Shown piece by piece: positions 1 through 9,086 of a stretch of 33,036 bases of DNA. Source of the stretch: Oscillospiraceae bacterium. Lineage in GTDB: Bacteria; Bacillota; Clostridia; Oscillospirales; Ruminococcaceae. The number at the start of each line of letters is the position of its first letter. The first letter of the stretch is position 1. The notes beneath the pieces were generated by a model. The model was not told the DNA's origin. It did not search any database and saw nothing but the letters and a program-made list of their open reading frames with translations. The position numbers were made by a program, and so were the translations under genes. The stretch lies in the NCBI GenBank assembly GCA_017427265.1, contig JAFRTG010000013.1, positions 1 through 33,036 of the forward strand. The letters are read 5' to 3'.

Positions 1-826
1 CGACACGCACAACTTCATAGCGGACTTTGAGTATGTCGAGATTTCAATCCACGCTCCCCGTGTGGGGAGCGACGCGCGGAAATTTCGGCAAAAAACAAAA
101 AAGAGCTTATTTCAATCCACGCTCCCCGTGTGGGGAGCGACCTGCTGCACCACGTCGCTTGCATAAATATTTGTACCATTTCAATCCACGCTCCCCGTGT
201 GGGGAGCGACAACGAGCTGGGGCAGCCGGATAATAAAGCGCTTTTATTTCAATCCACGCTCCCCGTGTGGGGAGCGACTGCCTGCATATCCATTGCTATC
301 ACTCCTGATAAACTATTTCAATCCACGCTCCCCGTGTGGGGAGCGACCGGCTGCATTTTGTTCCGCCTTTTCTTCAATGCCTTTATTTCAATCCACGCTC
401 CCCGTGTGGGGAGCGACCTGACCGTGGACGACGACGGGCTGGCGATCAGGGTATTTCAATCCACGCTCCCCGTGTGGGGAGCGACAAACGCCTGCGCGTC
501 GCTTACGGAATGACGCAGGAAATTTCAATCCACGCTCCCCGTGTGGGGAGCGACAAATAGACCGCCGCCAGCCGTCGCTTTCCGACCTATTTCAATCCAC
601 GCTCCCCGTGTGGGGAGCGACTGCGTGTCTGCCACGCAAAATTTGCTAGTCTGCATAATTTCAATCCACGCTCCCCGTGTGGGGAGCGACGACTTCCGGA
701 GCATACAGCGACCTGACTGGAACACCATTTCAATCCACGCTCCCCGTGTGGGGAGCGACATTCCGCCCGGCGATTACGTTCTCACAATGACGCATTTCAA
801 TCCACGCTCCCCGTGTGGGGAGCGAC
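1..826 (-). CRISPR. Type I-C CRISPR array, 12 full repeats, continues past left edge
   Basis: Twelve full copies of an identical 33-bp repeat begin at 41, 109, 178, 246, 315, 385, 453, 522, 589, 658, 727 and 794; bases 1-4 are the end of a thirteenth. The 12 spacers, including 5-40, are 34-37 bp and all different. Read on the minus strand the repeat starts GTCGC and ends ATTGAAAT, with an 8-bp stem CGCTCCCC/GGGGAGCG and a 4-base loop, leaving 11 bases after the stem. This matches the type I-C repeat class and its 11-nt crRNA 5' handle. Orientation follows the cas genes, so the newest spacer should be 760-793. Several spacers read as open protein-coding sequence, as expected from phage or plasmid genes, but no source could be assigned. 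Short reading frames across the array are artefacts. Confidence 0.98.
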
Positions 827-986
827 AGCAAATATGCCGGAACTGAGAACGCTTTCAGCGAACGCAGTCAGCATATCTGACAAATTTCCGGTTTCTATTC
901 CGGCGGAAACACCGGTCCGACTGAGGATTCCTTCGCAAAACGCGGTGCGAATCCCCCATGCTTTTTCTGTGCGCTTACGGTTCGCA
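827..986 (-). promoter_or_regulatory. CRISPR leader
   Basis: These 160 bases lie between the cas2 stop codon and the first repeat and hold no plausible gene. In type I-C loci the leader lies here and carries the array promoter and the signals for spacer insertion. The stretch contains a bulged GC-rich inverted repeat around 889-915. I could not pick out a convincing -35/-10 pair. The role follows from position and family knowledge. Confidence 0.75.
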
Positions 987-1277
987 CTACAGGATCAGCG
1001 GCTCATCCATTTTGAGCGTCTCCTTGGCACCGTGATGCTCAGCCTTCGCGCGCTGACTGTCATTCAGAAAATAAAAGCGCAGAGAATCCTTGCTGCTGTC
1101 GATCTCTCCGAGCAGCTTGGCTTTCAGCATACGCCACTGCGCCGCATCTGCCTCACATTCAAATACGGAATTCTGCACGCGGATTCCGTAATTGACGCAG
1201 ATTTTTGCAATTCGCCGCAGCCGTTTTCTGCCCGCGGCATCTTCGGTACTGACGTCGTAGGTAATCAGTATAAACAT
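987..1277 (-). CDS. cas2: CRISPR-associated endonuclease Cas2 (type I-C)
   Basis: 96 residues, the usual Cas2 size. The N-terminus MFILITYDVST is the typical first beta strand of the ferredoxin-like fold, with the conserved Asp at residue 8, followed by the basic helix GRKRLRRIAKIC and the strand containing VQNSVFE. Cas2 forms a dimer that bridges two Cas1 dimers in the integrase that inserts new spacers. The ATG lies three bases after the cas1 stop codon, so it is probably translated by coupling at the end of the operon. The gene is intact and borders the leader on its 3' side. Confidence 0.97.
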   Translation of the reverse strand: MFILITYDVSTEDAAGRKRLRRIAKICVNYGIRVQNSVFECEADAAQWRMLKAKLLGEIDSSKDSLRFYFLNDSQRAKAEHHGAKETLKMDEPLIL

Positions 1278-1280
1278 AGG

Positions 1281-2312
1281 CTATTTCCATAAAAACGGCG
1301 GATATGCGTCCAGATCGCCGCGCAGATACCGCGCAAGCAGCAGCGCCTGCACATATGGCAGCATTCCCCACTGCACCTTTTCATCGAGAAACGGATGGCG
1401 CAGCTCATCGTCCTTGCGCTTCTGCCATGCCCCGATAAACGCCCGCCGGCCGTCCTCGTTCAGCAGAACCGCGCCGTCCTCGCGCACATCAAAATGCTTT
1501 GCTTCCGCGATTTTTTTATTGATGAGCGTCAGAACAAATCTGTCACACATCTGTGCGCGGAATTCCTCAACCAGATCAAGCGCCAGCGACCTTCTGCCCG
1601 GTCTGTCCGTATGCAGAAATCCGACATAAGGGTCAAGCCCGACGGCCTCCAGTGCAGACGTACACATGCCTGTGCAGAGCGCATACGCAAACGAAAGCAG
1701 CGCATTGACACGGTCAAGCGGCGGACGGCGGTTCCGTCCGGTAAAACGGAAATCCTCCTTCTGCTGCAGAATCATGTCGTCAAAGACAGAGAAATAAACG
1801 CTTGCTGCTTCTCCTTCGATGCCGCGCAGTGCATCGGCGTCCGCGGCATGGATCGCCTTCTCAATCGCTTCCTGCAGATATGCAGATTTCGATTTGAACA
1901 GCTCTGCATCAATCCGCATTCCGTGATCGCGCACGGTGCGTTCAAGCGTCCATTTGCTGTTATAGAGCTTTGCCGCGATCATGTTCCGCGCAATGCCGAG
2001 GCTTTTCTCCGGCGCATCGGCAATGCGGTACTGCGTCCGCCGCAAAAGCACATTTCCGTTGACTTCGCCCTCGGCCCGCGCCAGAAATTTGCCGTTGCGG
2101 GACATGAACACCAGCTCCCGCGATTCGGATACGCATTTGCCCATCAGTGCAGGGCTTGCACCGGAACAGCCAAACGCCATAATGCGTTCCAGATTATGCA
2201 GCGGAACCCGCGCAATTTCCTTTCTGTCCGCAGAAATGACGACGTTTTCGCCGTCCAGCGAAAGGTATCTGTCCGGTGTTGTGATGTAGAGTGTGTTGAG
2301 CAGTTTTTTCAT
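1281..2312 (-). CDS. cas1: CRISPR-associated integrase Cas1 (type I-C)
   Basis: 343 residues, a normal type I-C Cas1. It has the beta-rich N-terminal domain (MKKLLNTLYITTPDRYLSLD) and the helical catalytic domain with the expected metal ligands: Glu in RGIEGEAASVYF, His in VGFLHTDRPGR and the acidic stretch LALDLVEEFR. Together with Cas2 it catalyses spacer integration. Its ATG overlaps the cas4 stop codon in an ATGA, which fixes the start and indicates translational coupling. No truncation or missing catalytic residue is visible. Confidence 0.98.
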   Translation of the reverse strand: MKKLLNTLYITTPDRYLSLDGENVVISADRKEIARVPLHNLERIMAFGCSGASPALMGKCVSESRELVFMSRNGKFLARAEGEVNGNVLLRRTQYRIADAPEKSLGIARNMIAAKLYNSKWTLERTVRDHGMRIDAELFKSKSAYLQEAIEKAIHAADADALRGIEGEAASVYFSVFDDMILQQKEDFRFTGRNRRPPLDRVNALLSFAYALCTGMCTSALEAVGLDPYVGFLHTDRPGRRSLALDLVEEFRAQMCDRFVLTLINKKIAEAKHFDVREDGAVLLNEDGRRAFIGAWQKRKDDELRHPFLDEKVQWGMLPYVQALLLARYLRGDLDAYPPFLWK

Positions 2313-2971
2313 GGATCATCGTCTCTCAGTGCTTCTGCGAGATAGTCCGCCGCGCTGCGCCTGCTTTCCAGCACAGGCAGACAGATATCCTTCAGAGAGC
2401 AGGCATTGCAGGCTCTTGTTCGTTTCACCTTCGGCGTATGCTGACGCCGGAACAGGGTATGCATTTCCGCGATCATATCCCTTGTGCGCTGCCGGAGTGC
2501 CGCATCCAGCGGAACCGCCAGCCGTCTGCGCGTCTCTCCGTAATACAGATATGCCTGCGGAATCTCACAGCAGAACATCTCCTCAAGACAGAGCGCCTGC
2601 GCGCAGAGCTGCACGGCATCGCAGTCATTTTCCTTCGGCTTTCCGCGTTTATATTCCACCGGAATCACCTGATAGGTGCCGTCCAGCCCGTTGATCTGAA
2701 TGCCGTCTGCGGCTCTGCGGAATTCCACAATGTCACATTCCCCGCTGATGCCAAGCTCCGCAGACGAAACCTGCATGGCGCGTGTTATCGTCACATCGCC
2801 GCGCTTTTCCCGGAAATCGCTGTCATGTGCGTGCTCATGCATGAGTCTGCCGTCGGCCGTGCGGAAATTTTCCGCCCATTGCTGTTCAATATGAATCAGC
2901 GCCCACTGCCGGCGGCAGAACGCAAAATGCTGCAGCCCGGAGAGCATCAGGTATTCGTCCTCGCGGAACAT
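2309..2971 (-). CDS. cas4: CRISPR-associated exonuclease Cas4
   Basis: About 220 residues with a RecB-family nuclease core. The first iron-sulfur cysteine lies in FCRRQW near the N-terminus and the other three in CNACSLKDIC near the C-terminus. Between them are the nuclease motifs GECDIVEF and IPVEYKRGKPKENDCDAVQL. In type I-C systems Cas4 trims prespacers and helps select the PAM and orientation together with Cas1-Cas2. I chose the ATG at 2971 (MFREDEY), which overlaps the cas7 stop as TGATG; a GTG one codon earlier is possible. The stop overlaps cas1. Confidence 0.96.
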   Translation of the reverse strand: MFREDEYLMLSGLQHFAFCRRQWALIHIEQQWAENFRTADGRLMHEHAHDSDFREKRGDVTITRAMQVSSAELGISGECDIVEFRRAADGIQINGLDGTYQVIPVEYKRGKPKENDCDAVQLCAQALCLEEMFCCEIPQAYLYYGETRRRLAVPLDAALRQRTRDMIAEMHTLFRRQHTPKVKRTRACNACSLKDICLPVLESRRSAADYLAEALRDDDP

Positions 2972-3825
2972 CACATCAGGTCAATGATCTCCGGCTTCAC
3001 GCCGTCGATCTCAGCAATCGTGACTTCATAGTCATCAAAGCTGCGCGGCGACGAAACACCGTCCTTCAGCCTGATGTTCAGCGCACGGTGCACCTTAGCC
3101 GAGCTGACCTTCGGTGTCTTGCAGTCATGCTCCCACCAGTACACGCGGCAGACCTCCATGCTGCCCTCCGGTCTTGCCGAGGATGCGTCGTTCTCAAACA
3201 GCGTGCAGAGCGCCTCCCTGATCTTGGCGGCATCCTCTGCGGAGAAGCCGGTCTTTTCGGCAAGCTGGCAGTTGATGCTGCCGTGAATGACATACAGCCC
3301 GAAGGAAACGCGGTGCTTCATGCCCATTGTATCGGAGGCTTTTCCCGCTTTGTCGCTCTCGCCGTTGACGCTCTTGGTGATCTGCATACTGATGATGTCA
3401 ACCGGCGACACGCTGACCGCCTGCTGCACGCTGACCGGTCCGCGCACGCCGACGGAAACCGGATCGCCCTTGAATGCAAACACCTGCCCGAAGCTGCGCA
3501 CGTCAATCCATTCCGCACAGGCCGCCTTTGCAAATTCCTCGCGGTTGGTGTTCTTGCCGTTCATAATCGCCTTGAGCGCTGCATTCTGACTTGCCCTCGC
3601 GTGCAGGGAATCGCAGCCGTCATCGCAGCGGTCATCGGACTGCACAAAGATTTTCTCGCCCATATCCTGCAGGCGGTTTCTGATCTTGCGCTTGATGCAC
3701 ACATCCGAAATCTCGCCGCAGCCGTCGAAGGCTTCACGGGGGCGGTTGCCGTTGAGCGGGTCGCCGTTGGGGTTTGCGTTCGTTGCGGTGACGATCACCG
3801 AGAAATCAATTTTACGGTCAAGCAT
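2971..3825 (-). CDS. cas7: Cascade backbone subunit Cas7 (Csd2, type I-C)
   Basis: 284 residues, the usual size of type I-C Cas7. It opens with the diagnostic DFSVIVTATNANPNGDPLNG segment and then NRPREAF, which begins the RRM-like RNA-binding core. Several copies coat the crRNA spacer in Cascade. A strong GAGGAGG ribosome site precedes the ATG, fitting a subunit needed in excess. Only three bases separate it from the cas8c stop codon, and its own stop overlaps the cas4 start. Intact. Confidence 0.97.
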   Translation of the reverse strand: MLDRKIDFSVIVTATNANPNGDPLNGNRPREAFDGCGEISDVCIKRKIRNRLQDMGEKIFVQSDDRCDDGCDSLHARASQNAALKAIMNGKNTNREEFAKAACAEWIDVRSFGQVFAFKGDPVSVGVRGPVSVQQAVSVSPVDIISMQITKSVNGESDKAGKASDTMGMKHRVSFGLYVIHGSINCQLAEKTGFSAEDAAKIREALCTLFENDASSARPEGSMEVCRVYWWEHDCKTPKVSSAKVHRALNIRLKDGVSSPRSFDDYEVTIAEIDGVKPEIIDLM

Positions 3826-3828
3826 AGT

Positions 3829-5721
3829 TTATTCCTCCTCATTTTTTCTGTCGTTTTCCGACTTCTTGTAGATTTCAGCATTGAAATGATGATAACCGAG
3901 CAGATATGCCGGAGAAAGCGGACTGTTGTCCGAAAAATCATTGAGCTTGAATTTTGACATCACTTCATTCAGCATCTTCTCATAAAAGATGCTCTTTCCG
4001 CCGAGCTTATTCATATAAACGCGAAGCTGGTTTTCGATTTTTGCCCATGTTGATGACGGTCGGTTGGCAAACATGCTCCAGTAGCGCTTTGCATTGGTGA
4101 CACGCGCTTTCAGATCGTTTTCGTCGTATGTTGCGCGCTCCGCCGCATCTGCAATGGCAAGCAGGCAGCCGAACAGATAGCTGCGGTCGGTTTCATTCGG
4201 ATCAAAAGCCATAGAAATAATCCCTTCCTTTCGGTCAATATTCTGCTTGCGGATCATGCCGCAGGCGGTTTCCAGAACAGTGCGGTGATTGTAGCTGTGC
4301 TCATACGCAAGCGGATTCGATGCCTTTTTCACCAGATTCCGCACGATATCCGCCGGCAGATGCCGCCCCTGCGTTATGCACGGGAGCAGACGCAGCACAT
4401 TGTCCTTGATGATCTCCGGCTTTGCTTCCAGAAAGCCCTTGCCGTTCTCCATGCCGTATGCACAACTGATAATTTCCCTGACCGCAAACGAATTCGGGCA
4501 GGAGATTTTCCGCTTTGCATAAAACCGCAGGGCAGCCGTTTCAGCGTGCCACCGGACAAGCTGCTCCAGCAGGCGGGAATGCTCCAGCTCCTCGTAAATG
4601 GCAATGGAAAGCCGTCCGGTCGTTGCCGCATCCACGCCCATGAGCATGACCTTTGACTGTATATCAAAATCCTTTGTGCCGAAAATCCGCTTGCGCAGAA
4701 AATCGCGGTAAAGCGGTTCGGTATCCGGCGTGACGGTTTCATCAAAGCGCTCGTCATCATCGTCATCATCCGGCGCATATGCGGCCTGCATCATCTCCGG
4801 CGGATCGGCAAAGCTGCTTGTCCACACGATCAGCTGCAGTGTATCAAACTGCATGGATTCCTTTCGCTTGCCGGATTCCTGCACGCTGATGCCCTGCCGC
4901 TGAATCAGCCAGCGCAGTGCATTGTGCATCTTCTGCGAGAAATCATAGCTCACAGCGATTGCTTCGTTTTTATCCTGAAATCTGCCGCGATAGGTAAAAC
5001 CGCTTTCATCATTGGCGGAAATCAGCTTTGCCTTGTCGCCGGTGTTGCGGATTTTCGACGGATGCTTATAGGTAAGCGGGGCTGTTTCACCGGTTGCATA
5101 ACACAGACCGTTTTCGTCGCTTTCGCTGCCGTTCCATGCAGTGAAGCAGCGATACAGCGATTTGTCCAGCCATGTTTCCGGCGTCTCGCCGCCCCATACC
5201 CGGAAGCGAACAAACGCATCCGCCTGCGCAATGCCCGCAAGCATGACCTTTTCAGCCAGCTTTCCGGTGCTTTCGTCCGGTGTCAGCACATGGCTGTCGA
5301 TCAGGTCTTTCATCAGCGTCCCCTGCGAGATATACGCATACACTGCATCCACCGAAGGATGCGTATACGGGCTGTCATGCCATCGTCCGAGCTGTTCCAG
5401 ATATGCGCCGTAATGCGGCAGATTGTTTTTGCCGGTATATGCATGATAATCGCCGCAGAGATAAATGAGTTTATCGGCAAGCGGCATTGCACAGACACCG
5501 CTTGTCCGTCCGCCGGAATCCTCCGTCACGGGAATGATCGTATTCAGCCCTTCCTCCTTGCTCAGTGCCCGCGCCGATTCAAAGCTGCCGTCCTGTTTCA
5601 GCGTCACCTCAATCTGCGCATTCGCCGTTGAATGCGAAACCGGCAGCAGCACCGTGCCGTCATTGTGCTCCTGACCGCACTGCTGCTCATAAACCTGATA
5701 AAGCTCCTGCGTCCAGCTCAA
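3829..5721 (-). CDS. cas8c: Cascade large subunit Cas8c (Csd1)
   Basis: 630 residues, consistent with Cas8c/Csd1. The N-terminus WTQELYQVYEQQCG and the following region with VSHSTANAQIEVTL are typical, and the long helical C-terminal third ends in the LSPAYLLGYHHFNAEIY segment common in the family. The large subunit recognises the PAM and helps recruit Cas3; in type I-C an internal start within this gene often makes the separate small subunit Cas11c, but I could not identify such a start with confidence. The ATG overlaps the cas5c stop by four bases (ATGA). Confidence 0.96.
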   Translation of the reverse strand: MSWTQELYQVYEQQCGQEHNDGTVLLPVSHSTANAQIEVTLKQDGSFESARALSKEEGLNTIIPVTEDSGGRTSGVCAMPLADKLIYLCGDYHAYTGKNNLPHYGAYLEQLGRWHDSPYTHPSVDAVYAYISQGTLMKDLIDSHVLTPDESTGKLAEKVMLAGIAQADAFVRFRVWGGETPETWLDKSLYRCFTAWNGSESDENGLCYATGETAPLTYKHPSKIRNTGDKAKLISANDESGFTYRGRFQDKNEAIAVSYDFSQKMHNALRWLIQRQGISVQESGKRKESMQFDTLQLIVWTSSFADPPEMMQAAYAPDDDDDDERFDETVTPDTEPLYRDFLRKRIFGTKDFDIQSKVMLMGVDAATTGRLSIAIYEELEHSRLLEQLVRWHAETAALRFYAKRKISCPNSFAVREIISCAYGMENGKGFLEAKPEIIKDNVLRLLPCITQGRHLPADIVRNLVKKASNPLAYEHSYNHRTVLETACGMIRKQNIDRKEGIISMAFDPNETDRSYLFGCLLAIADAAERATYDENDLKARVTNAKRYWSMFANRPSSTWAKIENQLRVYMNKLGGKSIFYEKMLNEVMSKFKLNDFSDNSPLSPAYLLGYHHFNAEIYKKSENDRKNEEE

Positions 5722-6470
5722 AGGTCATCACCTCCCAGCAGGTCAAGCTCCGGCTCATCCAGTCCGGAGAAGTTTCCGTGCGCCTGACCGAACGGCTTGA
5801 TTTCCATTTCCTTGATATGCCGCTTGACCGTGCAGTCCTTCGGCGGCAGAAATTCGATGATGCCGTTTTTCATGACCGGCTGCCAGAAGCGCACGGTCAT
5901 AAGTCCCCTGTCATCGTCGTTTTCGGCTTCGTCCGCATAGGTAAAGCCGTGCAGCATCAGACTGTACGGAATCTCGCCCGTGCCGTCATATGCGCTCTCA
6001 CCCGCGCCGAACGAACACGGCTCGACATAGCCCTGACACTCCCGCGTGCCGAGGAAAATGTCCCGCCTGCCGCCGCGCTCGATCATGCGCTTTGCAATAT
6101 TGTGGTGCTTGTGCTCATTGCGGTCGCATTCCAGCTCCGGGCGGTTCGGATTCCACTCAAAATGCGCGCGCACCTGATAGCAGACATCCTCCAGATAGGT
6201 ATAGTACGCGAGATCGTTTCCGCCGCCGTATTTGATCGGCCGGATGCCCTTGCGCACCGTCCGGATCGGGTTCATCACGCGCACTTCGTCTATGAACCAC
6301 ATCAATGTGGGCTTCCAGTATACGCTGTGCAGGATGCCCTTGAGCGCTTCGTAGGTCGGAATCATATAGGTGCAGCGTTCGCCGCCCGTGCGGGTCAGCA
6401 CATCGGTGAACAGCGCATATTTTCCGCTGACCTGAAACTCGACCGTGTTGCGGTGCTTCGGTTTGTCCAT
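5718..6470 (-). CDS. cas5c: Cas5c, crRNA-processing subunit (Cas5d/Dvulg type)
   Basis: 250 residues. In type I-C systems, which lack Cas6, Cas5c cuts the pre-crRNA at the base of the repeat hairpin and then caps the 5' handle. The sequence shows the RRM-like start NTVEFQVSGKYALFTDVLTR, the IPTYEALKGILHSVYWKPT helix region and the glycine-rich IRPIKYGGGNDLAYYTYL stretch typical of the subtype. The ATG is preceded by an AAGGAG ribosome site and lies 27 bases after cas3. No cas6 is seen in the window, which agrees with this protein doing the processing. Confidence 0.96.
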   Translation of the reverse strand: MDKPKHRNTVEFQVSGKYALFTDVLTRTGGERCTYMIPTYEALKGILHSVYWKPTLMWFIDEVRVMNPIRTVRKGIRPIKYGGGNDLAYYTYLEDVCYQVRAHFEWNPNRPELECDRNEHKHHNIAKRMIERGGRRDIFLGTRECQGYVEPCSFGAGESAYDGTGEIPYSLMLHGFTYADEAENDDDRGLMTVRFWQPVMKNGIIEFLPPKDCTVKRHIKEMEIKPFGQAHGNFSGLDEPELDLLGGDDL

Positions 6471-6497
6471 ATCGGATCACTCCTTTCGTGTATTGTA

Positions 6498-8888
6498 TTA
6501 CAGAATCAGTATTTCGTGCTCGCCGCCTTCCAGCGTGATGCCGAAATCGGCGTGATAAAATCGTTTGTCAAGCAGCTTCACGACGGTCTTTCCGCACGGC
6601 AGATCATACAGTGCACGTTCGTCCGCAAGCCTGTGCTCGGTTCCCGCATAGATGCTGACAGCAAATTTCTGCGCCTGACGCAGCAGCCTGACGGTCTCAC
6701 CGGGATTCTGCTCGCTGCCGAGTGCCGCAATCAGCGTTTCTGCCTCGGCATTGTACGGCACAATCACATTGGTCGTGCGGGAATCAATCACCTCAAAAAG
6801 CGAACCCGCCGTTTTGAAGGCCTGCCCGCAGAATTTCAAATGTGGATTTCTGGTATCTGAAATGCGGTGCCGGTTCAGTGACAGCAGATTGAGCAGATCC
6901 TGATCCGCTGTATTATTCAGCGGATACCGCAGCACATCCCTGAAATTGCGGTTCTGCGCATTCCGGTACAGCTTGCGGAAATAATCCGACATCAGCGGCA
7001 CACTGAGAAAATCCGTATCCGCCGGCATATTGAGCATTTCCGCCGAGATGTTCTGCGCCTCCTTGATTTCCGCAAGGCTGCCGAGCTGTTCCTCATAGAG
7101 CTTCAGAATATACACCGGACATTCCCTGTGATACTCGCCGTTCCGGTTGCAGCGCCCCGCTGCCTGCGCTGCATTGTCCATGCCCGCCATCGAACGCACC
7201 ACGCATCCGAATGAAATATCCACACCGGCCTCAATCAGCTGTGTTGTAACACAGATCACAGGTTCCTGTGCGGCAAGCGCCTGCTTCATCTCGCTGATTT
7301 TTTCACGGCGGTGCTGCGGGCACATATTTGTGCTGAGATGATAAACCGCTGCACCGGCTGTATCCTGCAGACGCTGATACAGCGCCTTCGCCGAGGCCTT
7401 CGTATTGACGACTACCAGCAGACTGCCGTTTGCGGAGAACTGTTCCCTGCAGAAGGCCGCAGCCTCATCATAGGAATAATCCCCTTTTTTCTGCTGATAG
7501 ATCAGCTTTGTGCGGTGGAAAGTTTCAAAATCCGCCGCCGTATCCCCTGTCATGCTGCTGTTCTCATCCAGCAGCAGCGGAAAGCTGCCGAGCAGATCGA
7601 ACGGCGGCTGCGTCGCCGAGCAGAGGACAACCGTGCTGCCACAGACCCGCGACAGAAAATTTATGGCCAGATTAAACATGTACACGCATTTCAGCGGCAC
7701 AGACTGCACCTCGTCAATGATGATGACCGCACGGGAAAGCCGATGCATCCGCCGGACAGCGCCTGTTTTCCCGGAAAAAAGCGCATTCAGGAACTGCACC
7801 ATCGTCGTCGCAATGACCGGAGAATCCCATTTTTCTGTCCGGAGCTCATATTCATGCAGAAGGCCGTCATCCTCGGATACCTCGGCAAGCATATTGGAAT
7901 GATGCTCCAGAAACGCGGTTTCTCCTGCGATTTCACGGATCACATCGCTGTTCTGCTCCAGAATGGACATGAACGGCGCAACGTAAATGATCTTTTCGGC
8001 TGAATGCTTTCCTGCGTACTCAATCGCAAAACGCAGCGAGGAAAGTGTTTTGCCGCCGCCCGTGGGCACAATCAGTCTGCAAATCTGCACATCGTGTGCC
8101 GCAAACGCAGCGCACCGGTCTGAAATGCTTTTTCGCTGCAGAGAAATTGCATCTGTTCTGCCCGCGAAAGAATCCAGCTTCTGCTGCATCCGCTGATGCA
8201 TGTCCTGCCAGAGCCGGGCAGTATCAAATTCCGCTTCCGTTTTCGTTCCGGACATAAAATCAGCGGTATTCGTGCGGTCTGCGTCAATCAGAACAGACTG
8301 CAGCAGACGTTCCAGCATTCCGAGATAAAAAGCGAAGGATTCTTTCTTTCGTTTATCGTCAGCGTTCAATTCAGAAAGCTGCCGCAGTTTTTTTCGGAGC
8401 GCGGTGACCTCCGCAGCCGCAGCCGCAAGCGCAGTACGGATATCCGGCAGAAACGGCGTTTCCTGAAGATTCTGCACGATTTCCGAATAGTATTTTTCCT
8501 TTGCAATCCGGATATGATAAATGTCTTTTGCATCATCGTCCGCCCAGTCGTGAAGTCCGTGATGCGACAATATGACACGGCCGATCAGGGATGCTGTTTT
8601 TTTCAGATTTTTGTCATCCGTCAGTTCTCCGGCAGCCTCGATATATTTTGCGCCGGCAAAGCTGTGATCGAGCTCGCCACGCCGGAAATCCGTTTGCTGA
8701 TGAATATAGGCGTCAAAGTCAGCAGTCAGCTTTCCGATATCATGCAGGCGTGCAGAAAGCTCTGCCGTTTTTGAAAGCAATATCTTTGCGGCATATTTTG
8801 CTGCAATTTCAGCTGTTTCACAGCAATGATCCGATACCCTCTGTTCCATGCCGTCCGCCGGACGAATGTGCGCAGTATGCTGCATCAT
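6498..8888 (-). CDS. cas3: CRISPR-associated helicase-nuclease Cas3 (HD + DExH)
   Basis: About 796 residues. The N-terminal HD nuclease has His21 and the RLHDIGK motif at residues 47-53, then the ILSHHGLHDW segment. The superfamily 2 helicase follows, with Walker A VPTGGGKT near residue 276, the DEVQ box in VIIIDEVQSV near 391 and LCSATQPP as motif III. The C-terminal half contains VVVNTKASAKALYQRL and the motif VI region QAAGRCNRNGE. Cas3 unwinds and degrades target DNA after Cascade binding. Two ATGs are adjacent (8888 and 8885); a good AAGGAG suits either. First gene of the operon, directly behind a consensus promoter. Confidence 0.97.
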   Translation of the reverse strand: MMQHTAHIRPADGMEQRVSDHCCETAEIAAKYAAKILLSKTAELSARLHDIGKLTADFDAYIHQQTDFRRGELDHSFAGAKYIEAAGELTDDKNLKKTASLIGRVILSHHGLHDWADDDAKDIYHIRIAKEKYYSEIVQNLQETPFLPDIRTALAAAAAEVTALRKKLRQLSELNADDKRKKESFAFYLGMLERLLQSVLIDADRTNTADFMSGTKTEAEFDTARLWQDMHQRMQQKLDSFAGRTDAISLQRKSISDRCAAFAAHDVQICRLIVPTGGGKTLSSLRFAIEYAGKHSAEKIIYVAPFMSILEQNSDVIREIAGETAFLEHHSNMLAEVSEDDGLLHEYELRTEKWDSPVIATTMVQFLNALFSGKTGAVRRMHRLSRAVIIIDEVQSVPLKCVYMFNLAINFLSRVCGSTVVLCSATQPPFDLLGSFPLLLDENSSMTGDTAADFETFHRTKLIYQQKKGDYSYDEAAAFCREQFSANGSLLVVVNTKASAKALYQRLQDTAGAAVYHLSTNMCPQHRREKISEMKQALAAQEPVICVTTQLIEAGVDISFGCVVRSMAGMDNAAQAAGRCNRNGEYHRECPVYILKLYEEQLGSLAEIKEAQNISAEMLNMPADTDFLSVPLMSDYFRKLYRNAQNRNFRDVLRYPLNNTADQDLLNLLSLNRHRISDTRNPHLKFCGQAFKTAGSLFEVIDSRTTNVIVPYNAEAETLIAALGSEQNPGETVRLLRQAQKFAVSIYAGTEHRLADERALYDLPCGKTVVKLLDKRFYHADFGITLEGGEHEILIL

Positions 8889-8929
8889 TATGCTCCTTTC
8901 CTGTTTTTGGCACTGAATTGTAGATTATA

Positions 8930-8958
8930 ATTATATCATATTACGAGATTTATGTCAA
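8930..8958 (-). promoter_or_regulatory. Consensus sigma-A promoter of the cas operon
   Basis: On the minus strand TTGACA (8958-8953) and TATAAT (8935-8930) are separated by exactly 17 bases, a perfect housekeeping match, about 40 bases before the cas3 ATG. This suggests strong basal cas expression. I see no clear operator around it. Confidence 0.9.
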
Positions 8959-9028
8959 CAATCCGATGTGCAGATTTTTGCGCATCTGCGGGAATTCGTC
9001 GTTTTTTGTCGAATGCCGGACATAGGCC

Positions 9029-9058
9029 GGCATATTCCGAAAGGCTGCCGCATACATC
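9029..9058 (+). promoter_or_regulatory. Sigma-E-like sporulation promoter before the cwlD remnant
   Basis: GGCATATT (9029-9036) and CATACATC (9051-9058) are 14 bases apart. The Bacillus mother-cell sigma-E pattern is roughly ATATT, 13-15 bases, CATACAnT; only the last base differs. B. subtilis cwlD is known to be transcribed under sporulation control, so the promoter and the gene fragment support each other. It also overlaps the right arm of an inverted repeat (9013-9019/9027-9033). Confidence 0.6.
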
Positions 9059-9086
9059 TCTACTAACAAATCTCAGAGGTGATGAT

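Noticed and set aside
15-846. Many 60-130 residue open frames across the CRISPR array on both strands
   Set aside because: They are translations of the repeat unit (recurrent SIHAPRVGSD, FNPRSPCGER or SLPTRGAWIE blocks) and not genes.
1395-8923. Long plus-strand frames (up to 430 codons) opposite the cas operon
   Set aside because: They are antisense shadows of GC-rich cas genes, with no ribosome sites and no recognisable domains.
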